Source: JBBKWG01 sp037968835 (lineage in GTDB: Bacteria > Pseudomonadota > Alphaproteobacteria > Rhodobacterales > Rhodobacteraceae). Taken from it: a stretch of 45,889 nt of DNA. Below are positions 1 to 8,659 of the stretch, piece by piece; the first letter of the stretch is position 1; each line of letters starts with the position of its first letter. Location: assembly GCA_037968835.1 (NCBI GenBank), contig JBBKWG010000117.1:1-45889 (forward strand). Reading direction: 5' to 3'. A program made the position numbers and the translations under genes. The notes under the pieces are model-generated. The model had not been told where the DNA came from. It saw only the letters and a list, made by a program, of their open reading frames with translations, and made no database searches.

Positions 1-716
1 TGCAAGGTGCCCCTATCCAACAGGGCTCCGAGGGCCAGACCTGAAAGAACCGCGCGAAGCCGTGGGTCGTCAGCGCGCGGGAGCGGTTCAAGCGATTGGC
101 CCTCAGCAATGCCCGTCGCGGTCCCGGAAAAGGGTGCACCAACATAGCCCAATGTATCGAAGTCGCCGCCTGGGCCAAACCACACGGCAACGACCGCTTC
201 GACTTCAACGGCGGTTGCGGCACCAGCCGAGGCTATTGCCAATTCAAGCGCAGACAGGATCGTCTGACTGTCGGATACAGCTTGTCCGTCCGTGCCCACA
301 CCAGCAAACAGCGATCGCCCGCCAACCTGAGTATTGAGTGTTCCTAGAACCGCGGAAAACCGTCCCGACGCGTCCCGCGTGGCTGCGTCCACCAACGTCG
401 CGGCCGCGGTATCCGGAACCGTCAGCAGTGTTCCCGAGATTTCCTGCGCTAGGCTCTGAATCGCGGACAAGGCAGATTGAGCGGCATCAACCTCCATCTT
501 TTTTTCGCCTATCGCGGTCAGGTAACTTTCCGCGCGTTTCAGTCCCCTTTCAAACCCGGTGAAGGATAGGAAATCGCCATTCAGATGTTGTGGTAAATTG
601 GATGCGATCCCCGACGATAGCTCCCCCGACAAGCGAGATAGCTCGCCCATAAGTCGGGAGTTATCATGTCGTAGTCGGAAACTTTGTGCGAGGTCACCTA
701 TCGAGGTCACTGTCAT
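1..716 (-). CDS. flgL: Flagellar hook-filament junction protein FlgL, 3' end outside window
   Basis: The frame is open from an ATG at 716 to the left edge, giving about 238 residues, so the C-terminus is missing. FlgL forms the second junction ring between hook and filament outside the cell. The N-terminus (MTVTSIGDLAQSFRLRHDN) and the following helical, Ala/Ser/Gln-rich stretch resemble the D0/D1 coiled coil of flagellin-like proteins; a segment with ALSAIQSLAQEISGTLL supports this. It starts 3 bases after the flgK stop codon, as expected for a flgK-flgL pair. Identification rests on position as well as sequence, because FlgL of this group is divergent. It is part of the minus-strand flagellar operon. 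Confidence 0.85.
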   Translation of the reverse strand, partial: MTVTSIGDLAQSFRLRHDNSRLMGELSRLSGELSSGIASNLPQHLNGDFLSFTGFERGLKRAESYLTAIGEKKMEVDAAQSALSAIQSLAQEISGTLLTVPDTAAATLVDAATRDASGRFSAVLGTLNTQVGGRSLFAGVGTDGQAVSDSQTILSALELAIASAGAATAVEVEAVVAVWFGPGGDFDTLGYVGAPFSGTATGIAEGQSLEPLPRADDPRLRAVLSGLALGALLDRGTL

Positions 717-719
717 GTC

Positions 720-2174
720 TCAGATCTCCAGAAGGTTCTGAATAAGCCGATCAACTGTCTGTATGACCCTGGCATTGGCAGCGTAGGCCTGTTCGATGAG
801 CAGTAGTTTCTGCATTTCCTGGTCGGTATCGACGCCATTCGAAAGCTCGGAATCGCGAAGCGTATCCCGGCGCGTTTGGGAGAATGCGATTTCACGTTCT
901 CCTGTGACCATCGACTCGCCAACGCGCGAAGTCAGCGCGGCTGCCAATGATGAGAAATCTCTTGCCGCGCCCCCGTACCCGCCAGCGACCGGAGTACGAA
1001 ATTCCGCTAGCGCATCCGACAGTTGAGCGAGCAATGCAGCGTCACCGACGGGACCGGGCGCGCTGGCGCCTAAGCCATCGCGCAGTCGCCAAAGACCCCC
1101 GCCTTCTGCAGGTTTCACCAATGAATTGACGCTCAGACGTGAGGACAGTCCGATAATTGTGGAGGCGTCATAAAGGGCGCCGTTGTCCGTAAATAAGCCA
1201 GGGTCGTCTACGGCACGGGTCGCGTCGATAGCGGGGTTCTCAAATCTTGCCACGAGATCGGCGCTCAGGGCGTCTAGCCCGCCTTGCGCCGAAACTGACA
1301 GTTCATCGCGGACTGCGAAAAGCCCCGCCAGTCTACCCCCTGCAATCGGTCCATTTTCCCCTGTGGTGCGGACAGGTTGTCCGTTCAGCGTCAACTGGGA
1401 TAAAGCGCCTGACTCCTGAGTCATGTCAGCGGTTATCGGCGACGTCGTCGAGAAGGCGAATTTTGCCGGCTCGATATCCAGCAACAATGCGCCGTTTGCC
1501 GTATAAAGCGCAACGCCATCGTTTTGCCGCGTGATCTGCCGGATCGGAACGATTGATGCGATTTCGTCAATAAGCGACTGGCGTTGATCAAGAAGTCCGG
1601 GAAAGTCCTGCCCCGAAGCCTTGCTGCGCTGAATGAGGGCTGTGACGTCTGAAATTTGTTCCAGCGTATTGTTCAGCCGGGTGACTTCGGAAGCGATACT
1701 TGCGTCGGCATCCTGCCTGAGGCGTTGAATTCCATCCGATGCGTTGTTCAGACCCGAGACCAGATCCTGCGCGGTATCCAGAACCGCCGACAGGCGTACG
1801 TCGGAATCCGGTCGGGATGATGCCTCGATGAGCGCCGATTCAAGATTTGCGACACGAGCCGTCAAACTGGATGGATCGTTGGGCTCGCCGAGAAGCCCCA
1901 AAAGATCGCTATGAAAGTCGGCTTCGGCTTTCGCTTGCCCAAGCGACGCGTCAGCAAGACGCCGGTCGCGCAGGATCGTTTCGTCGACAACGCGGTTAAT
2001 TCCGTCGATCTGAACGCCGCCGCCGGCACATGCGGAACGCGCGCTCAGATCGAGTTCGCGGCGGGCGTAGCCCTCGGTCATTGAATTCGCGACGTTCGAA
2101 CTGACGAGTTGCGCGGCACGGGAGGCCGCCGTCAGTCCGCTAAGCGCGTTCGAAAGCGACGCCGCAATGCTCAT
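720..2174 (-). CDS. flgK: Flagellar hook-associated protein 1 FlgK
   Basis: A 484-residue protein of the FlgK family, which forms the first ring of the hook-filament junction after secretion through the flagellar export apparatus. The N-terminal rod/hook motif (SLSNALSGLTAASRAAQLVS, then NVANSMTEGYARRE) and the C-terminal motif (EQAYAANARVIQTVDRLIQN) are both intact, and the central part is variable, as usual for the family. There is no signal peptide. The gene follows flgE by 16 bases and is followed by flgL after 3 bases, so the three are probably translated from one mRNA. Confidence 0.95.
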   Translation of the reverse strand: MSIAASLSNALSGLTAASRAAQLVSSNVANSMTEGYARRELDLSARSACAGGGVQIDGINRVVDETILRDRRLADASLGQAKAEADFHSDLLGLLGEPNDPSSLTARVANLESALIEASSRPDSDVRLSAVLDTAQDLVSGLNNASDGIQRLRQDADASIASEVTRLNNTLEQISDVTALIQRSKASGQDFPGLLDQRQSLIDEIASIVPIRQITRQNDGVALYTANGALLLDIEPAKFAFSTTSPITADMTQESGALSQLTLNGQPVRTTGENGPIAGGRLAGLFAVRDELSVSAQGGLDALSADLVARFENPAIDATRAVDDPGLFTDNGALYDASTIIGLSSRLSVNSLVKPAEGGGLWRLRDGLGASAPGPVGDAALLAQLSDALAEFRTPVAGGYGGAARDFSSLAAALTSRVGESMVTGEREIAFSQTRRDTLRDSELSNGVDTDQEMQKLLLIEQAYAANARVIQTVDRLIQNLLEI

Positions 2175-2190
2175 TTCAGCTCAACCTTTC

Positions 2191-3495
2191 CTATCGCTTG
2201 ATGTTGGTGGTTTCCTGAAGCATTTCATCCACAGTCTGAATCACTTTCGCGTTCGATGAGTATGCGCGCTGGGTTTGAATTAACTGGGTTAGCTCCCCGG
2301 CAACATCTGTCGCACTTTCTTCAAGTGCGTAGCCGACGATATCACCGGTCGGGCCGTCTGCGGCATCCCACAGAAAGAAGCTGCCGCTTTCGTTCGAAGT
2401 TCGGTAAGTCTGGTTGTCCTGCGCGATCAACCCGTTCGGATGCGGGAGGTCGATAAGCGGGATTTGATAGATCGTTCTGGTGATCCCGATGTCGAAGTTT
2501 GCGCGAACAAAGCCGTTTTCGTCCACTTCGACCGAGATCAGGTTGCCGACCGGAGAACCGTCTTTCGAGATAGAAGTCGGCGCGAAATTATCAGATAGCT
2601 GAGTAAGGCCGGTCCCGGTTCCAACAGCACCGATGTTGATGTCGATGGGTCCACCCGCGACGTTGACGCTGAAATCGCCAGTTGCGGGGTCGTAGGCACC
2701 GCCACTGGTAGTCGTCACCGACGAGATGGTTCCGCCCGAACCGCGCGTGTCGTCAAAGACAACCGCATATTCTCCCACTGTTGCGCCACCTGAGGCCGAG
2801 TCCGACAGCACCATCGTCCAGGTGTTTGAAGCGCCAGGAGCACCTGGCACCGTTGGTACGAAGGCAATTTTTATGCTTTGCGAAGTGCCGAGATTATCGA
2901 AGTATTCGACTGATAACTCCAAATTGTCACCACTCGCCCCAAACTCCGTTTCGGTTGCGGGCAAATTGACGCCAAGCGCAATGCGGGTTGTGGGTTCAGA
3001 GGTGAACTGGTTCACGTTGATCTGAACCGGAACAAGACCAACGCCAGTATCGCGCGGAAATGTCGGAATGGATCCGTCGGGGTCTGCCGGCCAACCCATC
3101 AAAGTTACACCCGAACTGGTCCGCAAAAAGCCATCCGCGTCGGTCCGGAAGGAACCGGTCGTAGCAAGGAACAGCGGATAATCTCCGGTGTTGCTGAGAA
3201 GCGAGCTGGCAGTCGTGACGGGTAGGAAGCCGCGTCCGCGAACCGCCAGGTCGGTAGCATTGCTGGTAGTTGCAAGCGCCCCGGGCTGGTCAATCAGACG
3301 TTGGGTCGTCACGCGGACGCCGCCGGCAGAATATGTACCCTGCCCGCTTTGGATTACGAGCGAGGAAAAGTCGGCCTCGGCCCTCTTGTAGCCATAGGTA
3401 GCAGAGTTGGCGATATTGTCGGCGATTGTTGCAAGCCGGCTTGCGTTTGCCGCTAGACCTGCGACCCCTGCATTTAGTGAGGATGAAATTGTCAT
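2191..3495 (-). CDS. flgE: Flagellar hook protein FlgE
   Basis: A 434-residue protein that polymerises into the flexible hook. It has the N-terminal rod motif (SSLNAGVAGLAANASRLATI, NIANSATYGYKRAEADF), the central FlgE D2-type beta-rich region with the ATTGSFRTDADGFLRTSSG stretch near residues 111-130, and the C-terminal motif QLIQTQRAYSSNAKVIQTVD. Length fits hook proteins of alphaproteobacteria. A purine-rich site (AAAGGTG) precedes the ATG at 3495. It stands 105 bases downstream of motB. That gap contains a short hairpin at 3550-3565 (5-bp stem) and may hold the hook-gene promoter, but I could not assign one. Confidence 0.94.
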   Translation of the reverse strand: MTISSSLNAGVAGLAANASRLATIADNIANSATYGYKRAEADFSSLVIQSGQGTYSAGGVRVTTQRLIDQPGALATTSNATDLAVRGRGFLPVTTASSLLSNTGDYPLFLATTGSFRTDADGFLRTSSGVTLMGWPADPDGSIPTFPRDTGVGLVPVQINVNQFTSEPTTRIALGVNLPATETEFGASGDNLELSVEYFDNLGTSQSIKIAFVPTVPGAPGASNTWTMVLSDSASGGATVGEYAVVFDDTRGSGGTISSVTTTSGGAYDPATGDFSVNVAGGPIDINIGAVGTGTGLTQLSDNFAPTSISKDGSPVGNLISVEVDENGFVRANFDIGITRTIYQIPLIDLPHPNGLIAQDNQTYRTSNESGSFFLWDAADGPTGDIVGYALEESATDVAGELTQLIQTQRAYSSNAKVIQTVDEMLQETTNIKR

Positions 3496-3600
3496 GTTTC
3501 TGCACCTTTCTGCTGCATCGACCCCCTGTCGTTCACCGCACTAGCGGCTCTGCCTTAACAGGCAGCTAATACTTAAAATGTTATGGAACTTTGCCGCTTG

Positions 3601-4398
3601 TCAGAAACGATCCCGCAGGAGGATGATTTCAATTCGATTGTTTCTGCCCGCCAATGGATCGCGGGTCGCGGGTCTGCGGTCTGCGAACCCGGTTACGCGT
3701 TGGAACCTGGCTTCGGGCAGGGTGTCCGAAACCATCAATTGCCTGACGCTCAACGCCCGCGCTGCGGAACGCTCCCACACCGGATTCGTCCGAAGTACCA
3801 ACGGCACCGAAGCAGTATGCGCCTGCACGGCAATCTCGTTGGAGGCTAATCGGAACACATCAGCTACGGCGACGAGAACCTCGCGAAGCGCTTCAGTCGG
3901 CTCTGCCTCGTTTAGAAAAAGTGGCACGTCTGGAATATCGAAAACCTCGACGATCAGTCCTTCGTCGGTAACGCGCGTTAGGATGTGACGCTGCAAAAGG
4001 TCGCTGACCATGCTTTCGCCACCTTGACCGGACAACATGTTGGCAATCTCGGACAGCTTGTCTTCACTGCCTTGAGCGGCATCGGCGCCATCTGCCTGCG
4101 TCGCGCCCGTGCCGGTTCCGTTGTGCGCCAAGGTATTCTCGGAGAATATGCTGTCGCCCCCGAAGGCACCATCGCCGCCGCCCGAGACCTTGTTGATGGG
4201 GATGGTCGGATTGAAATAATCCGCGATACCCTTGCGCTGCTTTTCATTGGTTGCGCCAAGCAGCCACATCAACAGAAAGAATGCCATCATGGCCGTTACG
4301 AAATCGGCATAGGCCACCTTCCAGGCGCCGCCGTGGTGGCCGCCCTTAATAATTTTCTTTCGCTTGATAATTATCGGCGCGTTGGTTTGCGCGGACAT
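3601..4398 (-). CDS. motB: Flagellar motor stator protein MotB
   Basis: MotB pairs with MotA to form the proton-conducting stator anchored to peptidoglycan. The protein is 265 residues from the ATG at 4398, chosen over an in-frame GTG at 4419 because GGTGGAG lies 3 bases upstream of the ATG. The N-terminal basic tail is followed by a single membrane helix (about residues 28-48) with the conserved proton-binding aspartate at position 32 in YADFVTAMMAFFLLMWLLG. The C-terminal half is an OmpA-like peptidoglycan-binding domain ending with the typical GRNNRIEIILL motif. motA is not in the window. The gene opens the minus-strand flagellar run and is divergent from the dehydratase gene. Confidence 0.95.
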   Translation of the reverse strand: MSAQTNAPIIIKRKKIIKGGHHGGAWKVAYADFVTAMMAFFLLMWLLGATNEKQRKGIADYFNPTIPINKVSGGGDGAFGGDSIFSENTLAHNGTGTGATQADGADAAQGSEDKLSEIANMLSGQGGESMVSDLLQRHILTRVTDEGLIVEVFDIPDVPLFLNEAEPTEALREVLVAVADVFRLASNEIAVQAHTASVPLVLRTNPVWERSAARALSVRQLMVSDTLPEARFQRVTGFADRRPATRDPLAGRNNRIEIILLRDRF

Positions 4399-4592
4399 CG
4401 CTCCACCCTTCGTCGCCACCCGATGAATGGGGTAACAGTCAGGGGTGAAGAATGATTTAAACCGGGGCTTTCCAGTAGATCGCGTCGGCCTTTTCGTCGG
4501 CTGCAGTGATTTGGAACGAGGTGTTCAGGCCACTGGAAAACGAAGCAACTTTCGACTAGGCCAGTGTGGAAACGCCATCCGAGGACACCCAA
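4399..4592. promoter_or_regulatory. Divergent intergenic region between motB and the dehydratase gene
   Basis: This 194-base region must hold the promoters for the flagellar genes to the left and the catabolic genes to the right. No clear sigma-54, sigma-28 or CtrA-type site was recognised. A site GACTAGGCC at 4554-4562 lies just upstream of the dehydratase start and recurs at 11141-11149, just upstream of the aminotransferase gene, which hints at shared control; this is weak. The ribosome site GAGGA at 4581-4585 belongs to the dehydratase gene. Confidence 0.35.
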
Positions 4593-6374
4593 GTGACCAA
4601 ACCCAAGCTTCGTTCGCAAGACTGGTTCAACAATCCTGACAATCAAGAAATGACCGCGCTCTATCTGGAACGGTATTTGAACTATGGCCTGACACGCGAA
4701 GAGCTTCAGTCCGGCAAGCCGATCATCGGGGTCGCGCAAACCGGCAGCGATCTTTCGCCCTGCAACCGGCACCACATCGAATTGACCAAACGCGTGCGCG
4801 ATGGGGTAATTGCCACCGGCGGCACGGTGATCGAAATTCCGGTGCATCCGATCCAGGAAACCGGCAAACGGCCAACTGCGATGCTTGATCGCAACCTTGC
4901 CTATCTTTCGCTCGTTGAAACCCTGTTCGGGTATCCGATAGACGGGGTCGTTCTGAACATTGGGTGTGACAAGACCACGCCCGCGCTTCTTATGGCTGCC
5001 GCAACCGTCAACATTCCGGCGATTGCGCTCAGCGTGGGACCGATGCTTAACGGTTGGTTCCGTGGTCAACGCACCGGGTCGGGCACGATCGTTTGGCAAG
5101 CACGCGAGATGCTGGCGGCAGGCGAAATCGACGACGAAGGGTTCATGCAACTTGTTGCCTCGTCAGCGCCATCGGTCGGTTATTGCAATACGATGGGAAC
5201 CGCGACCACGATGAACTCGCTGGCCGAGGCGTTGGGGATGCAGTTGCCCGGATCGGCCGCCATTCCCGCGCCGTATCGTGAACGAGGACAGATCAGCTAT
5301 GAGACCGGCAAGCAGATTGTTGAAATGGTGAATTCCGACCGTCGCCCGTCCGACATCATGACTCGCGACGCCTTCGAGAACGCCATTGTCATCAACTCGG
5401 CCATTGGCGGATCGACAAATGCCCCGATTCATCTGAATGCGATTGCCCGTCATCTTGGGGTGCCGCTCGATAACGACGACTGGCAAGAGTTGGGACACAA
5501 AGTGCCGCTGTTGGTGAACCTGCAGCCTGCCGGTGAGTATCTGGGCGAGGATTATCACCGCTCGGGTGGCGTCCCGGCTGTTGTGGGCGAGTTGATGGCG
5601 GCTGGTTTGTTGCCACATCCCGATGCTCTGACTGTGAACGGCAAAACAATCGGCGAGAATTGCGCGGAACGTCGGAGTGAGAATACCGAGGTCATCAAAT
5701 CCGTTGCGCAGCCTATGAAATCTGAAGCGGGTTTCATCAACCTCAAGGGCAATCTCTTTGACAGCGCGATCATGAAAACAAGTGTCATCTCGCCGGAATT
5801 CCGGAACCGCTACCTGTCTAACCCGGACGATCCGGAGGCTTTCGAAGGACGGGCTATCGTCTTTGACGGACCAGAGGATTTTCACAAACGTATCGACGAC
5901 GAGAGCCTTGGCATCGACGAGCACTGCGTTCTCATCATGCGCGGCGCAGGTCCAATCGGCTATCCGGGTGGTGCTGAAGTCGTCAATATGCGCCCGCCTG
6001 CATATCTACTCAAAAGGGATATTCACTCGCTTCCGTGTGTCGGCGATGGGCGGCAATCGGGCACTTCCGGTTCGCCGTCCATTCTGAATGCCTCGCCTGA
6101 GGCAGCCGCCGGCGGTGGCTTGGCGCTGGTCGAAACCGGTGACCGGGTTCGCATTGATCTCAGGGCTTGCACTGCGGACATGCTGGTAGATGACGCAATT
6201 ATTGCCGAGCGGCGCGCCAAGCTGCCGGATCGTCCATTCTCGCCGGAAAGCCAGTCGCCCTGGCAGGAAATCTTCCGCGAGAAAGTTCGGCCGTTTTCCG
6301 AGGGAATGGTACTGGAAGGCGCAGACGCATATCGCGACATTGCCCGAAAGGGCGGACTGCGCGACAATCACTGA
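4593..6374 (+). CDS. Sugar-acid dehydratase, IlvD/Edd family (L-arabinonate/D-xylonate dehydratase type)
   Basis: The IlvD/Edd family removes water from sugar acids or dihydroxy acids to give 2-keto-3-deoxy acids, using an Fe-S cluster. From the GTG at 4593 (GAGGA seven bases upstream; an in-frame GTG at 4566 has no such site) the protein has 593 residues, typical of pentonate dehydratases. Cysteines 57 (LSPCNRHH), 125 (NIGCDKTTPA) and 198 (YCNTMGTATTMNS) match the three [2Fe-2S] ligands known in L-arabinonate dehydratase, with nearly the same spacing, and the catalytic-serine region GTSGSPSILNASPEA is present. The true substrate is unknown: its partners here are pcaHG and a BKACE, not sugar-pathway genes. 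Annotation as IlvD proper is unlikely because of the pentonate-type features. Confidence 0.85.
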   Translation: MTKPKLRSQDWFNNPDNQEMTALYLERYLNYGLTREELQSGKPIIGVAQTGSDLSPCNRHHIELTKRVRDGVIATGGTVIEIPVHPIQETGKRPTAMLDRNLAYLSLVETLFGYPIDGVVLNIGCDKTTPALLMAAATVNIPAIALSVGPMLNGWFRGQRTGSGTIVWQAREMLAAGEIDDEGFMQLVASSAPSVGYCNTMGTATTMNSLAEALGMQLPGSAAIPAPYRERGQISYETGKQIVEMVNSDRRPSDIMTRDAFENAIVINSAIGGSTNAPIHLNAIARHLGVPLDNDDWQELGHKVPLLVNLQPAGEYLGEDYHRSGGVPAVVGELMAAGLLPHPDALTVNGKTIGENCAERRSENTEVIKSVAQPMKSEAGFINLKGNLFDSAIMKTSVISPEFRNRYLSNPDDPEAFEGRAIVFDGPEDFHKRIDDESLGIDEHCVLIMRGAGPIGYPGGAEVVNMRPPAYLLKRDIHSLPCVGDGRQSGTSGSPSILNASPEAAAGGGLALVETGDRVRIDLRACTADMLVDDAIIAERRAKLPDRPFSPESQSPWQEIFREKVRPFSEGMVLEGADAYRDIARKGGLRDNH

Positions 6375-6430
6375 CGCTTTGCAGCCCATGTTTGGCATGT
6401 TTGACGGATGAGGAATTCGGAGGGGACAGG

Positions 6431-7174
6431 ATGGCAGACCCGAAGTCACAGGACCCCGGCGGGTTCTTCCAACGTGATCGCGCGCGGCACCCGGCGGCAC
6501 TCACACCGGGATACAAGACGTCGGTAAAACGCTCGCCACAGGCGGCGCTATTGTCGTTTCCAACGACGTTGTCCGAAGAGACCGCCCCTATCTTCGGCCA
6601 CGGCATCCTCGGCGCTCTGGACAACGACCTTCTGCATAATTTCGCCGCCTCTGGCGAAAGCGCCATCGGACCGAGGATCATTGTCTACGGTCGGATTCTG
6701 GATGAAACGGGACGCGGCATTCCTGGTGTGTTGATTGAAGCGTGGCAAGCCAATGCCGGCGGGCGATATCGCCACAAGAAGGAAACCTATCTGGCCCCGC
6801 TTGATCCGAATTTCGGCGGTTGTGGACGGACGATCACGAGCGAAGACGGCTCGTACGAATTCCGGACCGTGCAGCCGGGGCCCTATCCGTGGCCAAATGG
6901 GCCGAATGACTGGCGTCCTGCGCACATCCATATGTCGGTGATGGGTCCGTCGTTTGCCCAGCGGCTGGTCACGCAGATGTACTTTGAAGGCGACCCGATG
7001 ATCTGGCTGTGCCCTATCGTCGGCACGATCACTTCAAAGGAAGCCGTCGAAAGCCTTGTCGCGGCGCTCGACATGACCCGGACAATCCCAATGGATGCAC
7101 GCGTCTACAAGTTCGACATTGTCTTGCGCGGTCGGCGCCAGACGTTCTTCGAGAACAGACAGGAAGGTGCTTGA
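6431..7174 (+). CDS. pcaH: Protocatechuate 3,4-dioxygenase, beta subunit
   Basis: The catalytic subunit of the intradiol dioxygenase that opens protocatechuate between C3 and C4 to 3-carboxy-cis,cis-muconate. It has 247 residues from the ATG at 6431, preceded by GGAGGGG; the frame is open further upstream but with no better start. The four non-haem Fe(III) ligands are visible: Tyr113 (GGRYRHK), Tyr152 (GPYPWPNGPNDW) and His165/His167 (RPAHIH). Segments such as YLAPLDPNFGG and YKFDIVLRGRRQTFFEN follow the family closely, so true PcaH activity is likely. Its stop overlaps the pcaG start by one base (TGATG). It lies 56 bases after the dehydratase gene. Confidence 0.95.
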   Translation: MADPKSQDPGGFFQRDRARHPAALTPGYKTSVKRSPQAALLSFPTTLSEETAPIFGHGILGALDNDLLHNFAASGESAIGPRIIVYGRILDETGRGIPGVLIEAWQANAGGRYRHKKETYLAPLDPNFGGCGRTITSEDGSYEFRTVQPGPYPWPNGPNDWRPAHIHMSVMGPSFAQRLVTQMYFEGDPMIWLCPIVGTITSKEAVESLVAALDMTRTIPMDARVYKFDIVLRGRRQTFFENRQEGA

Positions 7175-7791
7175 TGGTGCAGACCCCGACGAACCTGAAG
7201 GAAAGTCCGAGCCAGACAGCGGGACCCTACGTCCACATTGGCTGCACGCCGAACTTTGCGGGCATAAAGGGAATATTCCCGGCGGATCTCGGCACGTCGA
7301 TGAAAACAGGGTCCGTCAAGGGGCAGGAAATCACCGTTCGTGGTGCTGTGTTTGACGGCACCGGCACGCCACTTCGTGACGCAATGATCGAAATCTGGCA
7401 GGCCGATGCGCAAGGACTCTATAATTCGGCGAATGAGACACGAGGAAAAGCTGACCTTAACTTCACCGGTTGGGGTCGCAGCCCGGGCGACATGAACTCC
7501 GGCGAGTTCGTTTTCGAGACCGTGAAACCAGGGCGGGTTCCCTACATTGATGGCAGGCTGCAAGCTCCGCACATCACGTTCTGGATCGTGGCCCGCGGAA
7601 TCAACATCGGTCTCCAAACCAGAATGTATTTCGCAGACGAAGCTGATGCGAACTCCGCCGATCCAATCCTTAGCCGGATCGAGCACCAGAATCGCGTCCC
7701 GACGCTGTTGGCCAAATCCGAGCGTGAAGGACTCTATCGGTTCGATGTCCGGCTTCAGGGCGAAGGCGAAACCATCTTCTTTGATATGTGA
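7174..7791 (+). CDS. pcaG: Protocatechuate 3,4-dioxygenase, alpha subunit
   Basis: The non-catalytic partner of PcaH in the (alpha-beta)n enzyme. The 205-residue protein begins at the ATG overlapping the pcaH stop, with AGGAAGG six bases upstream. It opens with the diagnostic motif SPSQTAGPYVHIGCTPNF and has the shared intradiol core (GTPLRDAMIEIWQADAQGLY, then PHITFWIVARGINIGLQTRM), but lacks the His-x-His and Tyr iron ligands of the beta chain. It ends with YRFDVRLQGEGETIFFD as in other PcaG proteins. The BKACE gene follows after 6 bases, so all three probably share one transcript. Confidence 0.95.
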   Translation: MVQTPTNLKESPSQTAGPYVHIGCTPNFAGIKGIFPADLGTSMKTGSVKGQEITVRGAVFDGTGTPLRDAMIEIWQADAQGLYNSANETRGKADLNFTGWGRSPGDMNSGEFVFETVKPGRVPYIDGRLQAPHITFWIVARGINIGLQTRMYFADEADANSADPILSRIEHQNRVPTLLAKSEREGLYRFDVRLQGEGETIFFDM

Positions 7792-7797
7792 GGCACT

Positions 7798-8634
7798 ATG
7801 GGCGACCCTTGTATCATCTGCGTGGCGATCACGGGTTCCGTCCCGAAAAAAAGCGATAATCCGGCAGTTCCTATAACAATTTCCGAGCAAATCGAAAGCA
7901 CGCAGGAATCCTTCGAGGCAGGCGCGAGCATCGCGCATTGCCATGTGCGCGATGACGAAGGGAATCCCACCTCGGACCCGGATCGCTTCGCGCGGCTGAA
8001 AGAGGGACTGGAAAAGCACTGTCCCGGCATGATCGTACAACTGTCGACGGGGGGGCGGTCGGGATCAGGACACGAACGCGGCGGGATGCTGCCGCTCAGT
8101 CCTGACATGGCATCCTTGTCGGTCGGATCGAACAACTTTCCAACGCGCGTTTACGAGAACAGTCCCGATCTTGTGAATTGGCTGGCTTCGGAGATGAAGA
8201 CTTACGACGTGAAGCCCGAGATTGAAGCGTTTGATCTGAGCCACATCGTGCAGGCGACACGCTTGGCTGCGAATGGAATTATCAAGGAACCGCTTTACGT
8301 GCAGTTCGTGATGGGTGTGAAAAATGCCATGCCGGCGGACAAGATCATCTTCGATTTCTACATCGAAACGCTGAAACGACTGGCTCCCAACGCGCTTTGG
8401 TGTGCGGCCGGCGTCGGACCAGCCCAGATCATGGTCAACGAATGGTCGATCTCGCAAGGGGGCCATACCCGTACGGGGCTTGAAGACAATATCCGGCTGG
8501 ACAGCGACACCTTGGCACCCTCGAATGCGGCGCTGGTCACGCGCGCAGTTGATCTCTGCGAGAAATACGAACGTCCGGTTGCCTCTTGGCAGGACGCGCG
8601 CCGGATCCTAGGGCTGCGGCAAGTCGCGGCGTGA
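7798..8634 (+). CDS. Beta-keto acid cleavage enzyme (BKACE, DUF849 family)
   Basis: BKACE enzymes are Zn-dependent TIM barrels that react a beta-keto acid with acetyl-CoA to give acetoacetate and a shortened CoA ester. The 278-residue protein shows the Zn-binding AHCHVRDDEG motif near residue 46, the substrate loop STGGRSGSGHERGG, the EIEAFDLSH strand and the GLEDNIRL motif carrying the late Glu/Asp pair. GAGG precedes the ATG by 5 bases, 6 bases after pcaG. With pcaHG upstream, 3-oxoadipate is an attractive substrate, but many BKACEs act on other keto acids, and the specificity cannot be read directly. Confidence 0.88.
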   Translation: MGDPCIICVAITGSVPKKSDNPAVPITISEQIESTQESFEAGASIAHCHVRDDEGNPTSDPDRFARLKEGLEKHCPGMIVQLSTGGRSGSGHERGGMLPLSPDMASLSVGSNNFPTRVYENSPDLVNWLASEMKTYDVKPEIEAFDLSHIVQATRLAANGIIKEPLYVQFVMGVKNAMPADKIIFDFYIETLKRLAPNALWCAAGVGPAQIMVNEWSISQGGHTRTGLEDNIRLDSDTLAPSNAALVTRAVDLCEKYERPVASWQDARRILGLRQVAA

Positions 8635-8659
8635 TCAGGCTTCGAAAGCGAATGAGACA

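Noticed and set aside
3578..3988. Plus-strand frame of 136 codons opposite motB
   Set aside because: It covers the conserved OmpA-like domain of motB in antisense and has no family resemblance.
7105..8040. Open frame of 311 codons on the minus strand
   Set aside because: It is antisense to pcaH, pcaG and the BKACE gene, which are clearly real; no domain is visible in it.
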